Of a stretch of 64,000 nucleotides of DNA, positions 8,426-16,391 are shown one piece after another. A program made the translations under genes and the position numbers. The first letter of the stretch is position 1, and every line of letters begins with the position of its first letter. The stretch spans positions 1 to 64,000 of the forward strand of contig QVMW01000003.1 in NCBI GenBank assembly GCA_003417655.1, read 5' to 3'. Below the pieces are notes generated by a model, which made no database searches, was not told the DNA's origin, and saw only the letters and a program-made list of their open reading frames with translations. The stretch is from Rhodobacteraceae bacterium 63075. GTDB lineage: Bacteria > Pseudomonadota > Alphaproteobacteria > Rhodobacterales > Rhodobacteraceae.

Positions 8426-9181
8426 TTATTCGACGGTTTCGAAATATGCCGCCAGGGCCGCGATCTCCTCGTCGCTCAGCCTCCCCGCCATCATCTGCAT
8501 GACGGGATGTGGTCTGATCTTACGCTTGTAGGCGTGCATCGCCACCACAAAATCTTCCTCGGGCCAGTTCGTAATCGACGGGATGCCCTCGGCGTCCCCG
8601 TCGGTCTGGTGGCAGGAGGTGCATTCGCTGGCCAGGTATTCGCCGTAATCGGGGTCTCCCACGATCTCGAGAACCTCCGGCGCAAGCGCCACCTCCCGTG
8701 CGATCGCCGTGGGCTCGGCCTCGGGGATGTTTTGCGGGCTGTCGGAGTTTTCGCGCAGATAGGCCAGAAGATCGGCCCGCTTCTGCGCGTCCTTGATGCC
8801 GCGAAAGTTCATCCGCGTGCCGGTGACCAGCGCCTTGGGGTTCTCGATATAGGCATCGAGCGTGCGCAAATCCCAGACCAGCCCGGCTTTAGCTTCGCGC
8901 AACAAGCCCTTGGAATAGCGATAATCTTCCGGAAAGGCCGCCGCGTCGCGCCCGAAGATCCCGTTCAGATGCGGCCCCACGCGGTGCTGCGCGCCATAGC
9001 CGATCTGGTGACAGGATGAGCACTGGTGAAAGACCTTTTCGCCCTTCTCGACATCGCCGATCACATCGGCCACCTCCTCGGCGAGCGCGATCCGCGGTGC
9101 AGATACGAAAAGCACGCCCAGCACCAGCAGCGCTGCGGTCAGGCCGCGAAGCGCGCGGGGCGTGTCAGTCTCGTTGAGCAT
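8426..9181 (-). CDS. soxE: Diheme c-type cytochrome SoxE
   Basis: This 251-residue exported cytochrome has an N-terminal signal/anchor (hydrophobic segment about residues 14-33) and two c-type heme sites, CSSCH (in KVFHQCSSCHQIGYGAQHRVGP) and CTSCH (in ASECTSCHQTDGD). SoxE is the electron-accepting partner of SoxF. The start at 9181 was chosen because GGGAGGAGG lies upstream at proper distance. It sits between soxD and soxF in the standard order. The methionine ligands seem to be in MNFRG of the first domain and in the MQMMAGRL stretch of the second. Confidence 0.9.
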   Translation of the reverse strand: MLNETDTPRALRGLTAALLVLGVLFVSAPRIALAEEVADVIGDVEKGEKVFHQCSSCHQIGYGAQHRVGPHLNGIFGRDAAAFPEDYRYSKGLLREAKAGLVWDLRTLDAYIENPKALVTGTRMNFRGIKDAQKRADLLAYLRENSDSPQNIPEAEPTAIAREVALAPEVLEIVGDPDYGEYLASECTSCHQTDGDAEGIPSITNWPEEDFVVAMHAYKRKIRPHPVMQMMAGRLSDEEIAALAAYFETVE

Positions 9182-9257
9182 ATGGCCTCCTCCCAAAAGC
9201 ACAAACTCGCGTGTTGTCGGCGCTGGGCCACGCCTGCGGCCCCGCTGCCCGCCCGGA

Positions 9258-10694
9258 TCACTCCGGGAAGGACTTGAGATATTCCGTCACCGCGGCGATA
9301 TCCTCTTCGTCGCGCAGACCGGCGAAGGACATCCGCGTGCCTTTGACGTAGTCGCGCGGCTTGGTCAGGTACTCGGCCATGTTCTCTTCGCCCCAGACAA
9401 TGCCATCCTCGCCCATCTCCTCCATGGTCTTGGAATAGCGGAAATCCTCGAGCGCGCCAAGTGTGCGGCCCATGACCCCGTTGAGCACGGGGCCGGTGCG
9501 GTTCTTGGCACCCTCGCCAACCTGGTGGCAGGCCTTGCACTTGCGGAAGACCTTCTCGCCATCTTCCACCAGAGCCATGTCGAGCGCGGCGGGAGCGGTG
9601 CCGCTCTCCTCGACCTCGCCCTTCTGCGCACCGGCAGCGACGGCCGCGGCCTCCTGCTCTGCTTCGGTGTCGGCCGTGGCCTCCACTTCGGTGCTCTCTT
9701 CCTCGGGCGTTACGTCCAGAACCGCCGCGCGCATGGTGATCTCCACATTGTCCTTGCAGTTCTCCATGCAGGGCTCGGCAGACCAGAAATGCGCCTCGGC
9801 CGCCTCGCGGTCATCCACGATGAACCCGTCGGCATTGGGCATCTCGACCTCGGTGAAGTTCTCGTTGCTCAGAACGAAATCATCTTCGACAAGGTAGTTC
9901 GAGTAGAGGATATAGGCCGTGATCGCATAGACCTCGTCCGGCGTCAGCGTCTGCGCCGCGCCGAAGGGCATCGAGCGGTTCACATAGTCCCAGACCGTCG
10001 AAAGATAGGGCCAGTAGGAGCCGACCGTCTTGAGCGGGTCCTTGTCGGCCAGCGTGCCGTCACCGCCCGCGAGCTTGGGCCAGTTGCCCCGGCCTTCGGC
10101 AAAGTCGCCGTGACAGACCGCGCATTGCTCGACGAAGACCTCCTCGCCGGTCCAGACATCGCCCGAGCCTTCGGGCAGCCCGGTGCCGTCAGGCGTGATA
10201 TCGAGATCCCATGCGGCGATCTCGTCTCCGGTGGCCTCGCGCCCCAGGCCATAGCCGCCTTCGCGCGCCGTGGTCGACGCCGCGAGGGTGACGGCAGGCT
10301 CCGAGGCGGCGCTTTCGGTGCTTGCGCTCTCGGCCATCGCGTCCCCGCCGCCGGCATCGGCCTGTGCCGCCGCGCTGGCGGCCTTGACGGCCTCCGCAGC
10401 CTCCGCGCGGGCGGCCTCCACGGCCTCCTGCGCGCTTGCGGCTTCCGCCCTGGCCTCTTCGAGCGCGCTTTCCAGCTCGCTCACGCGGTCTGTGCTCGTC
10501 GCGGCGACCTGCTGCGACTGGGCGACCTGCTCGGAGAGCTCTTCCACGCGCGCCTCCACTTGCGCGTTGCGCTCTTCGAGCAGCGCGATCTCGCTGTCGC
10601 CATAGCCCTGGTTTGCAAGGCCATAGGAAATCCCGAGGATGAGCGCCACGCCGCCCCCGGCGGGCAGCATGTAGTCCTTAAGAAACTTCGACAT
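9258..10694 (-). CDS. soxD: SoxD, diheme cytochrome subunit of sulfur dehydrogenase Sox(CD)2
   Basis: SoxD is the cytochrome c subunit that takes six electrons from sulfane sulfur oxidation by SoxC in the periplasm. This copy is 478 residues, longer than the well-studied Paracoccus protein. It has an N-terminal membrane segment (about 11-28), an Ala/Glu/Arg-rich coiled coil (about 36-110), a first heme site CAVCH at 191-195, a Glu/Ala-rich linker (about 330-370) and a second heme site CKACH at 386-390 in a mitochondrial-type cytochrome c domain. Start 10694 is backed by GGGGAGG. It overlaps the end of soxC by 17 bp. The membrane anchor and coiled coil are unusual and may tether the complex. 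Confidence 0.92.
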   Translation of the reverse strand: MSKFLKDYMLPAGGGVALILGISYGLANQGYGDSEIALLEERNAQVEARVEELSEQVAQSQQVAATSTDRVSELESALEEARAEAASAQEAVEAARAEAAEAVKAASAAAQADAGGGDAMAESASTESAASEPAVTLAASTTAREGGYGLGREATGDEIAAWDLDITPDGTGLPEGSGDVWTGEEVFVEQCAVCHGDFAEGRGNWPKLAGGDGTLADKDPLKTVGSYWPYLSTVWDYVNRSMPFGAAQTLTPDEVYAITAYILYSNYLVEDDFVLSNENFTEVEMPNADGFIVDDREAAEAHFWSAEPCMENCKDNVEITMRAAVLDVTPEEESTEVEATADTEAEQEAAAVAAGAQKGEVEESGTAPAALDMALVEDGEKVFRKCKACHQVGEGAKNRTGPVLNGVMGRTLGALEDFRYSKTMEEMGEDGIVWGEENMAEYLTKPRDYVKGTRMSFAGLRDEEDIAAVTEYLKSFPE

Positions 10695-11949
10695 TTTCCG
10701 CCTCCCCTGTCGGCTTGACCCACCAGGTCTGGATACAGTTGTTGTGATAGATCGAGTTCTCGCCGCGCACCTCGCGCAGCGCCTCTTTCGTCGGCTGCAC
10801 ATAGCCGGTCTCGTCCATGGCGCGGGCCTGTAGCAGCATCTCCTCGCCGTCCCAGTCCGTGTCGAGATAGAAGCGCGTCAGCGCCATCTTCTCGCCGGGC
10901 TTGGCCAGGCGCGCCTGCTGCCAGGTCTTGCCGCCGTCTTTCGATACGTCAACGCGGGTGATCGCCCCTCGCCCCGACCAGGCCAGCCCGGTGATGACCA
11001 GCGGGCCCTTGCCATGGGAGATGGGTGATTGCGGGCTCGGGCTCGTGACGACCGACTTTGCGTCCATCGCCCAGGTCCACTTGCGCGACGTGCCGTCGGC
11101 CAGCGTGTCGGTATATTTCGAGGTTTCCTCGCGGCTCTCCACGGGCCGGTCCATGACCTCCACGCGGCGCAGCCACTTGACCCACATATTGCCTTCCCAG
11201 CCCGGCACCACGAGGCGCACGGGGTAGCCATGCTCCTTGCGCAGCGCCTCGCCATTGGCCTTGAAGGCGACCAGAACGTCATCGAGCGCCTTCTCGATCG
11301 GGATCGAGCGGCCGTTCGAGCTCGCATCGGCCCCCTCGACATAGACCCATTTCGCGGCTGCCGCGTCGTAGCCCGCTTCCTGGAGCAGCGTGCGCAGCGG
11401 GATGCCGGTATATTCCATGTTGTGGATCATGCCATGGGTGAACTGCGCCCCGTTGAGCTGCGCGCCCGCCCATTCCATGCCGGTATTGGCCGCGCATTCG
11501 CAGAAATAGACATGGTTCTCGCGCGGGAAGCGCTCGAGGTCGGCATAGGTGAAGACAAGCGGCTCATCGACCAGCCCGTTGATCATCAGGCGGTAGTCCT
11601 GCTTGCGCAGCTCGATCGCGCCCGAGTGATGCCGCTCGAAGGCGCAGCCCTGGGGGGTGATCGTGCCGTCGAGGGCATGGATCGGCGTGAAGTTGATCGA
11701 GCTGATCGTATCCGCCGTGAGCCATTCCACGTTGCGGCGGATCACATCGTCCTCGAACTCGATCGGCAGGCCGTAAGGCGTGGCATCCACCCCCTCGCCA
11801 AGGCCGCTCGCCCAGTCCTGCACTTCCGTGATCAGCGGGTCATCCGCCCGCGCCGCGCCTGCTGTTGCCGCTGCTGCCGGGACAGCCGCCGCCGCGCCCT
11901 TCAGGAACGCGCGCCGCGAAGTCCCGCTCTTGCCCGAGCCATGCGCCAT
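10678..11949 (-). CDS. soxC: SoxC, molybdenum subunit of sulfur dehydrogenase
   Basis: SoxC is a sulfite-oxidase-family molybdopterin protein that, with SoxD, oxidises the sulfane sulfur carried on the SoxYZ swinging arm. The 423-residue protein has a twin-arginine signal (SRRAFLKGAAAAVPAAAA, residues 11-28), the molybdenum-ligating Cys152 in the ECAANTG motif, VRLVVPGWEGNMWVKWLRRV of the cofactor domain and a C-terminal dimerisation domain with KDGGKTW. AGGAGG lies upstream of the ATG. It is the first gene of soxCDEF. Genes soxXYZAB are not adjacent, so this half of the Sox pathway is transcribed separately, under the operator pair just upstream. Confidence 0.96.
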   Translation of the reverse strand: MAHGSGKSGTSRRAFLKGAAAAVPAAAATAGAARADDPLITEVQDWASGLGEGVDATPYGLPIEFEDDVIRRNVEWLTADTISSINFTPIHALDGTITPQGCAFERHHSGAIELRKQDYRLMINGLVDEPLVFTYADLERFPRENHVYFCECAANTGMEWAGAQLNGAQFTHGMIHNMEYTGIPLRTLLQEAGYDAAAAKWVYVEGADASSNGRSIPIEKALDDVLVAFKANGEALRKEHGYPVRLVVPGWEGNMWVKWLRRVEVMDRPVESREETSKYTDTLADGTSRKWTWAMDAKSVVTSPSPQSPISHGKGPLVITGLAWSGRGAITRVDVSKDGGKTWQQARLAKPGEKMALTRFYLDTDWDGEEMLLQARAMDETGYVQPTKEALREVRGENSIYHNNCIQTWWVKPTGEAENVEVS

Positions 11950-11977
11950 CGATTCTCGCCTCCTCTTACGTCAAATC

Positions 11978-11997
11978 GAATTCACACTATTGAATTC
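11978..11997. promoter_or_regulatory. Operator 1: ATTC-N8-GAAT palindrome upstream of soxC
   Basis: GAATTC (11978-11983) and GAATTC (11992-11997) enclose 8 bp, giving a perfect ATTC-N8-GAAT palindrome with extended arms. This is the site reported for ArsR-family sulfur-responsive repressors of the SqrR/BigR/SoxR group. It falls 28-48 bp before the soxC start codon, just after the predicted transcription start, a position suited to repression. Confidence 0.7.
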
Positions 11998-12006
11998 AAC
12001 GCGATT

Positions 12007-12034
12007 TGTATACCGTGATATTCACGAAAATGAA
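12007..12034 (-). promoter_or_regulatory. Candidate soxC promoter
   Basis: On the minus strand TTCATT (12029-12034) and TATACA (12007-12012) are 16 bp apart, predicting a transcript start near 12000 and a leader of about 50 nt. The -35 half lies inside operator 2 and operator 1 begins just downstream of the start, so two bound repressors would cover both sides of the promoter. Confidence 0.45.
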
Positions 12035-12036
12035 TA
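12019..12036. promoter_or_regulatory. Operator 2: ATTC-N8-GAAT palindrome upstream of soxC
   Basis: TATTC (12019-12023) and GAATA (12032-12036) enclose 8 bp, a second exact ATTC-N8-GAAT site. Its ATTC starts 40 bp from that of operator 1, about four helical turns, so two dimers would bind on the same face of the DNA. Confidence 0.68.
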
Positions 12037-12109
12037 ACACGATGTTCCCCCTGCGGCAATGCGCCGCCGCCGGGCTGCGCCCTGCCCGTTTCACATTTCG
12101 GAATCGCAC

Positions 12110-12127
12110 ATGTCACGGGATCATCAC
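12110..12127 (+). promoter_or_regulatory. Weak Pho-box-like site upstream of phoX
   Basis: Half-sites TGTCAC (12111) and CATCAC (12122) are spaced by 11 bp, and a third TTTCAC lies 22 bp upstream (12089). This is the helical spacing of PhoB half-sites, although the match to CTGTCAT is only partial. The position, about 70-105 bp before the phosphatase gene, fits phosphate control. Confidence 0.3.
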
Positions 12128-12196
12128 GCATGTCGTGCCACACTCGGGGCTTCAACAGTCCGCGCAGCTTCCTGCGCCAGCCACGAGGATCACCCC

Positions 12197-14098
12197 ATGA
12201 CAGATCACATCGACATGTCCGCCGACGAGTGGGACGAGAAGAACTTTCCCCGCCCGGATGCCAATGAATTCGACGCCGTCGTCGAGCGCGCCATCTCGCG
12301 CCGCGGCTTCCTCTCCAGCGTGCTGGCCTTCGGCTCCGGTGCCGCCGTCATGGGCACGGGGCTGCTGAGCGGCACATCCGCCGAGGCCATGGCCAAGGGC
12401 GCGCGCTTCCCCTTCACCCCCATCGACATCCAGACCGACGCGACAGTGCATGTGCCCGAGGGCTACACCTGGGACGTGCTGGTGCGCTGGGGCGATCCGC
12501 TCTTTTCCGATGCCGCAGGGTATGACGTCAACGCAGGTGGCGGGCCGGTCGAGGGCTCCGACCGCGTCTTCGGCGAGAACACCGACGGGATGGAAACCTT
12601 CTCGTTCCGAGGCCGCACCATCCTCGCGATCAACAGCGAATACACCAACCGCGGCACCAACCTTCCGAGCGAGCAGGAAGGCACGCCCGCCAATGCCGGC
12701 GACGTGCGCAAGCTGCAGAACCTGCAAGGCGTCACCGTCGTGGAAGTCGCCGAGGGCGAGAGCGGCTGGAGCGTCGTCACGGACAGCCCCTACAACCGCC
12801 GCATCCATCACAACACGCCGATGAAGATCGTCGGCCCGGCGGCGGGCCATGACCTGCTCAAGACCGACGCGGACCCGAGCGGCACCGAAAGCCTCGGCAC
12901 GCTCAACAATTGCGGCTCGGGCCGCACGCCCTGGGGCACCTACCTGACCTGCGAGGAGAACTTCAACGGCTATTTCGGCTCCACCGAGGAGGCGCAGGAC
13001 CAGAAGCCCATCCAGCTCGACGAGGGCTACGGGCGCTACGGCATCGGCCCGCAGGGCTGGGGCTATGACTACCACAAGTGGGACGCGCGCTTCGATGTCT
13101 CCCAAAACCCCCATGAGCCGCACCGCGCCGGCTGGGTCGTCGAGATCGACCCGACCGACCCCGAGAGCACGCCTGTCAAGCATACCGGCCTTGGCCGCTT
13201 CAAGCACGAGAACGCCGAAGTGGTGCTCGCGCCCGATGGCCGCGTGGTGGTCTACATGGGCGACGACGAGCGCGGCGAATTCATGTATCGCTTCGTCTCG
13301 AATGGCGTCTACGCGCCGGGCGGCTCCACCGAGGGCCTGCTCGACGACGGCACGCTCTATGCCGCCAAGTTCAACGAGGACGGCACCGGCGAATGGCTGG
13401 CGCTGACGCCGGAGACGACGGGCATGGACCAAGCCGAAATCCTCATCTTCGCGCGCATGGCCGGATCGGCCGTCGGCGCGACGACGATGGACCGGCCCGA
13501 ATGGATCTCGGCCAACCCCCATGCGGTCGAGGCCTATTGCTGCCTGACCAACAACAAGAACCGCGGCATCAAGCCCAATGCGGGCGGCGACGAAACCCCT
13601 GTTGGCGGCCCCAACCCGCGCGAGACCAACCACTACGGCCAGATCGTCCGCTGGAAGCCGCATGGCGACGACCACGCCGCCGACACTTTCGACTGGGACC
13701 TCTACGTCATGGCCGGCAACCCCGAGGTCTATTCGGGCAATGAATATGGCGGCTCGGAGAACATCACGCCGGGCAACATGTTCAACTCGCCCGACGGCAT
13801 GGCCTTCGACGAGAACGGCCTTGTCTGGATCCAGACCGACGGCGACGACAGCAACGAGGGCGACTTCGCGGGCATGGGCAACAACCAGATGCTGGTGGGC
13901 GATCCGCTCACAGGCGAGATCGCCCGCTTCATGACCGGCCCCAATGGCTGCGAGGTGACGGGGCTGTGCTGGTCGGCCGACCGGCGCACCATGTTCGTCG
14001 GCATCCAGCACCCCGGCGGAAGCTGGCCCGACGGCTCCGGCCTGCCGCGCTCTTCGGTCATCACCGTCAAGCGCGACGACGGCGGCATCATCGGCTGA
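12197..14098 (+). CDS. phoX: PhoX-family alkaline phosphatase (DUF839)
   Basis: This 633-residue protein is a PhoX-type phosphatase, a secreted enzyme that releases phosphate from organic esters and uses an Fe/Ca cofactor. It has a twin-arginine motif (SRRGFLSSVLAFGSGAA, from residue 34), placed after an acidic leader of about 30 residues. The metal site region TCEENFNGYF (251-260, Cys252 and Glu253/254) and the NNCGSGRTPWGTYLTC block are typical. ATG 12197 has GAGGA upstream; longer frames lack family likeness. It is divergent from soxC and shares its intergenic region. Substrate preference cannot be read from sequence. Confidence 0.88.
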   Translation: MTDHIDMSADEWDEKNFPRPDANEFDAVVERAISRRGFLSSVLAFGSGAAVMGTGLLSGTSAEAMAKGARFPFTPIDIQTDATVHVPEGYTWDVLVRWGDPLFSDAAGYDVNAGGGPVEGSDRVFGENTDGMETFSFRGRTILAINSEYTNRGTNLPSEQEGTPANAGDVRKLQNLQGVTVVEVAEGESGWSVVTDSPYNRRIHHNTPMKIVGPAAGHDLLKTDADPSGTESLGTLNNCGSGRTPWGTYLTCEENFNGYFGSTEEAQDQKPIQLDEGYGRYGIGPQGWGYDYHKWDARFDVSQNPHEPHRAGWVVEIDPTDPESTPVKHTGLGRFKHENAEVVLAPDGRVVVYMGDDERGEFMYRFVSNGVYAPGGSTEGLLDDGTLYAAKFNEDGTGEWLALTPETTGMDQAEILIFARMAGSAVGATTMDRPEWISANPHAVEAYCCLTNNKNRGIKPNAGGDETPVGGPNPRETNHYGQIVRWKPHGDDHAADTFDWDLYVMAGNPEVYSGNEYGGSENITPGNMFNSPDGMAFDENGLVWIQTDGDDSNEGDFAGMGNNQMLVGDPLTGEIARFMTGPNGCEVTGLCWSADRRTMFVGIQHPGGSWPDGSGLPRSSVITVKRDDGGIIG

Positions 14099-14341
14099 GC
14101 GCCGCGCCTTGCCGAAAATACGGGTGATCGCGGCCTGTCTGGTCGCGATCATCGCAGGGGCGATCGTCCGCTTCGAGGCCAATTCTCCCGAAGCTGAACC
14201 CGCTTGCTATGGCCGCTCTGCGCAGGGAGCGGGGTTTGCGAAGTGGCATCATAGCTGACGGTTTTGCGGGACGGAGTGGAGGCATGATCAAGCCGCGCAT
14301 TGCCGACGCGCGCGGTGGCGATCAGACAATTGAGCTGGGCA

Positions 14342-14402
14342 CTTTATGCCAGCCATATCCGAACGAGATCAGGGCGATGCGCCCAGCCCGGCCAAATCGC
14401 CG
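14342..14402 (+). repeat. Dispersed repeat type A, copy 1
   Basis: About 60 bp from CTTTATGCCAGCCATATCCG match 49840-49900 with roughly 80% identity by eye. Both copies lie in long gene-free gaps. Confidence 0.65.
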
Positions 14403-14419
14403 CCGCGTGGGGGCGCGTC

Positions 14420-14457
14420 GGCGATGCGCGGCGGCCTTCGGCCTTGATTCCGCGCAA
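14420..14457 (+). repeat. Dispersed repeat type B, copy 1
   Basis: The core contains GATGCGCGGCGG, then CCTTCGGCC and TTGATTCCGCGCA. Copies lie at 20454-20491 on the opposite strand and at 60581-60623. The CCTTCGG part can form a small hairpin. Confidence 0.65.
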
Positions 14458-14694
14458 GAGCTTCGCATCCCGATGGCGGCTCAGGGGCTTAAAGCGGGCC
14501 CTGCTGACAAAGAAACAAACGGCTGCAAAGTCCCGCACAGCCGACACCCGGAATAATCTGAAAAACGCCTCACACACCCTTGCGCGATCAGGCACCCGGC
14601 AAAAGCCGCGAATCTTCGCTTGATTTGAAATCGGGCCTATGCGCGCTGCCCCTGTTTCTATATCACCCTCCCCACAAAACAAGAAAAGCAGGCC

Positions 14695-15723
14695 ATGTCC
14701 CAACACGCCCAAGCCATCCAGCAGAGTGACGAGCCCCGCCCCGCGAAGGAGTGGGCGCGCCTCCTGTCAGCCTATCGCGAGCCCGACGCGGCCCGCAGCT
14801 CCTTCGAGCTCGCCGTCACGCTCGGCCCGTTTGTCGGCCTCTGGGCGCTGGCCTGGTGGTCCATGTCAATCAGCTACTGGCTGACCCTCGCGATCTCGCT
14901 GGTCAACGCGGGCTTCCTGCTGCGCCTCTTCACGATACAGCATGACTGCGGCCACGGCGCCTTCTTTCAAAACCGCACCGTGAGCGACTGGCTCGGACGC
15001 GCGATCGGCGTGCTGACCCTGACGCCCTATGACGTCTGGCGCCGCACCCATTCCGTGCACCACAGCTCCTCGGGCAATCTCGGGCGGCGTGGCATGGGCG
15101 ACGTTCACACCATGACCGTGGCGGAGTATCGCGCGCTCAGCACGCGCGGCAAGCTGTTCTACAGGCTCTATCGCAACCCGGTGATTCTCTTCGGCCTCGG
15201 CCCGGGCTATCTCTTCTTGCTGCAAAACCGCCTGCCGCTCGGCCTCATGGGCAAGCTGACCTACTGGATCAGCGCCATGGGCACGAATGCCGCGCTCATC
15301 GCCTGGGTGACGCTGATCGTCTATTTCGGCGGCCTCGCGCCCATCCTGCTGATCTTCCTGCCCTCGACACTGCTCGCGGCGACGGCAGGTGTCTGGCTGT
15401 TCTACGTCCAGCACCAGTTCGAAGCCGCCCATTGGGAGGACGACGCGGACTGGCAGCTCCACGAATCCGCCCTGCACGGCAGCTCGCACTACGTGCTGCC
15501 CCCGGTGCTGCAATGGATGACGGCCAATATCGGGGTGCATCATGTGCATCACCTCTACAGCCGCATCCCCTTCTATCGCCTGCCCGAAGTGCTGCGCGAT
15601 CACGAGCAATTGGCCGAGAGCAACCGCATGACGATCCGCCAGAGCCTTCACAGCGCCCGCCTGCACCTGTGGGACGAAAAGTCCCGCCGCCTTGTCTCCT
15701 TCGCACAGGCCGGGCAGAGCTGA
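14695..15723 (+). CDS. Membrane fatty acid desaturase
   Basis: This 342-residue integral membrane protein is a non-heme di-iron fatty acid desaturase (DesA/OLE1-type superfamily), which introduces a cis double bond into acyl chains of membrane lipids. The three histidine boxes that bind iron are present: HDCGH at 83-87, HSVHH at 119-123 and HHVHH at 282-286. Four or more hydrophobic segments surround them (about 42-80, 164-180, 196-215, 216-236). Start at ATG 14695 is preceded by an AGCAGG-like site. It stands alone between two gene-poor gaps. The position of the double bond introduced cannot be predicted. Confidence 0.9.
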   Translation: MSQHAQAIQQSDEPRPAKEWARLLSAYREPDAARSSFELAVTLGPFVGLWALAWWSMSISYWLTLAISLVNAGFLLRLFTIQHDCGHGAFFQNRTVSDWLGRAIGVLTLTPYDVWRRTHSVHHSSSGNLGRRGMGDVHTMTVAEYRALSTRGKLFYRLYRNPVILFGLGPGYLFLLQNRLPLGLMGKLTYWISAMGTNAALIAWVTLIVYFGGLAPILLIFLPSTLLAATAGVWLFYVQHQFEAAHWEDDADWQLHESALHGSSHYVLPPVLQWMTANIGVHHVHHLYSRIPFYRLPEVLRDHEQLAESNRMTIRQSLHSARLHLWDEKSRRLVSFAQAGQS

Positions 15724-15916
15724 GGCAAACGCCCCGATGACGGCCTGACGCCCACCCAACCAATCGCGCGGCACCGTCGGAAGACCGCCCGGCGAAGGGG
15801 AGCGAAGTTTGGCCAGATTCCCGACAGCGGAGCTTCTTTCCAAGCGTAGCGAATGGCGGCTCCGAGCCCAGAGTGACGGATGCTGCAAGCCGCATTAATG
15901 TCTGCTCAAACAACCT

Positions 15917-15944
15917 GAGAAGCCGCCAAATGCGGAGGCTTCTC
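15917..15944 (-). terminator. Possible terminator after the cupin/membrane protein pair
   Basis: GAGAAGCC (15917-15924) pairs with GGCTTCTC (15937-15944) and the loop can extend the stem. Read on the minus strand it lies 24 bp after the four-helix protein gene and is followed by AGGTTGTTTG, a weak T-rich tail. Confidence 0.5.
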
Positions 15945-15968
15945 ACATCCAAGTCAGGGACCGCCCAA

Positions 15969-16391
15969 CTATTCTGCTGGTTGAGAGGACAGGCTGTGGT
16001 CCGAACCGGCTTTTTGCGTTGCGAGGCCCACGCCGTACTTCAGGATGGCAAATCCGAACAGAGCCATGGAAAGAACCGCCAAAACAGACCCGATCTGAGC
16101 GAGGACTTCGGTCTTTCCCGATATGGCAAGCGCGATCCCGGGCGTCAGAACCAGAACAGTCGTCGTGTTCAGCGCAAAGTGAATTCTTGCTGTCCGGCTG
16201 CGACCTGCATGGGGCGTGAGCGCATAGTATGTGCCGAACACGGACATCATGACGAAACCGATCAGGTTGAGGTGCCCGTGCGCGGGCGACAGCGTGTGAT
16301 CGTGGGTGGCCGACATTTGAATGCCCCAGACCATCCCGCAGAGCGCAAACAACGCCGCTGCCGCGAAGAACATTTTGGGTGTGTCTCTCAT
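15969..16391 (-). CDS. Small four-helix membrane protein related to heme-copper oxidase subunit I
   Basis: This 140-residue protein has four predicted membrane helices (about 7-24, 40-60, 69-92, 97-120). The segment HDHTLSPAHGHLNLIGFVMMSVFGTYYAL resembles part of a heme-copper oxidase subunit I, with several histidines that could bind heme or metal; it is far too short to be a full oxidase. Some such proteins are annotated as cbb3-oxidase-like. It overlaps the cupin gene by ATGA and so is translationally coupled to it. Codon use and base composition are more A/T-rich than neighbours, suggesting transfer. The role is unknown. Confidence 0.7.
   Translation of the reverse strand: MRDTPKMFFAAAALFALCGMVWGIQMSATHDHTLSPAHGHLNLIGFVMMSVFGTYYALTPHAGRSRTARIHFALNTTTVLVLTPGIALAISGKTEVLAQIGSVLAVLSMALFGFAILKYGVGLATQKAGSDHSLSSQPAE

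Larger units (their letters stand above)
14099..14694. other. Gene-poor 596-bp gap with dispersed repeat copies
   Basis: No convincing gene is present. A possible 49-codon frame from TTG 14109 to 14258 encodes a hydrophobic N-terminus but has no ribosome binding site. The rest holds two pieces of dispersed repeat: one from 14342 (starting CTTTATGCCAGCCA) that recurs at 49840, and a core at 14420-14457 that recurs at 20454-20491 (inverted) and 60581-60623. The gap ends at the desaturase gene. Confidence 0.7.

Noticed and set aside
12152..14182. 676-codon minus-strand frame opposite phoX
   Set aside because: It is a shadow frame created by high GC; the plus-strand PhoX has domains and signal sequence.
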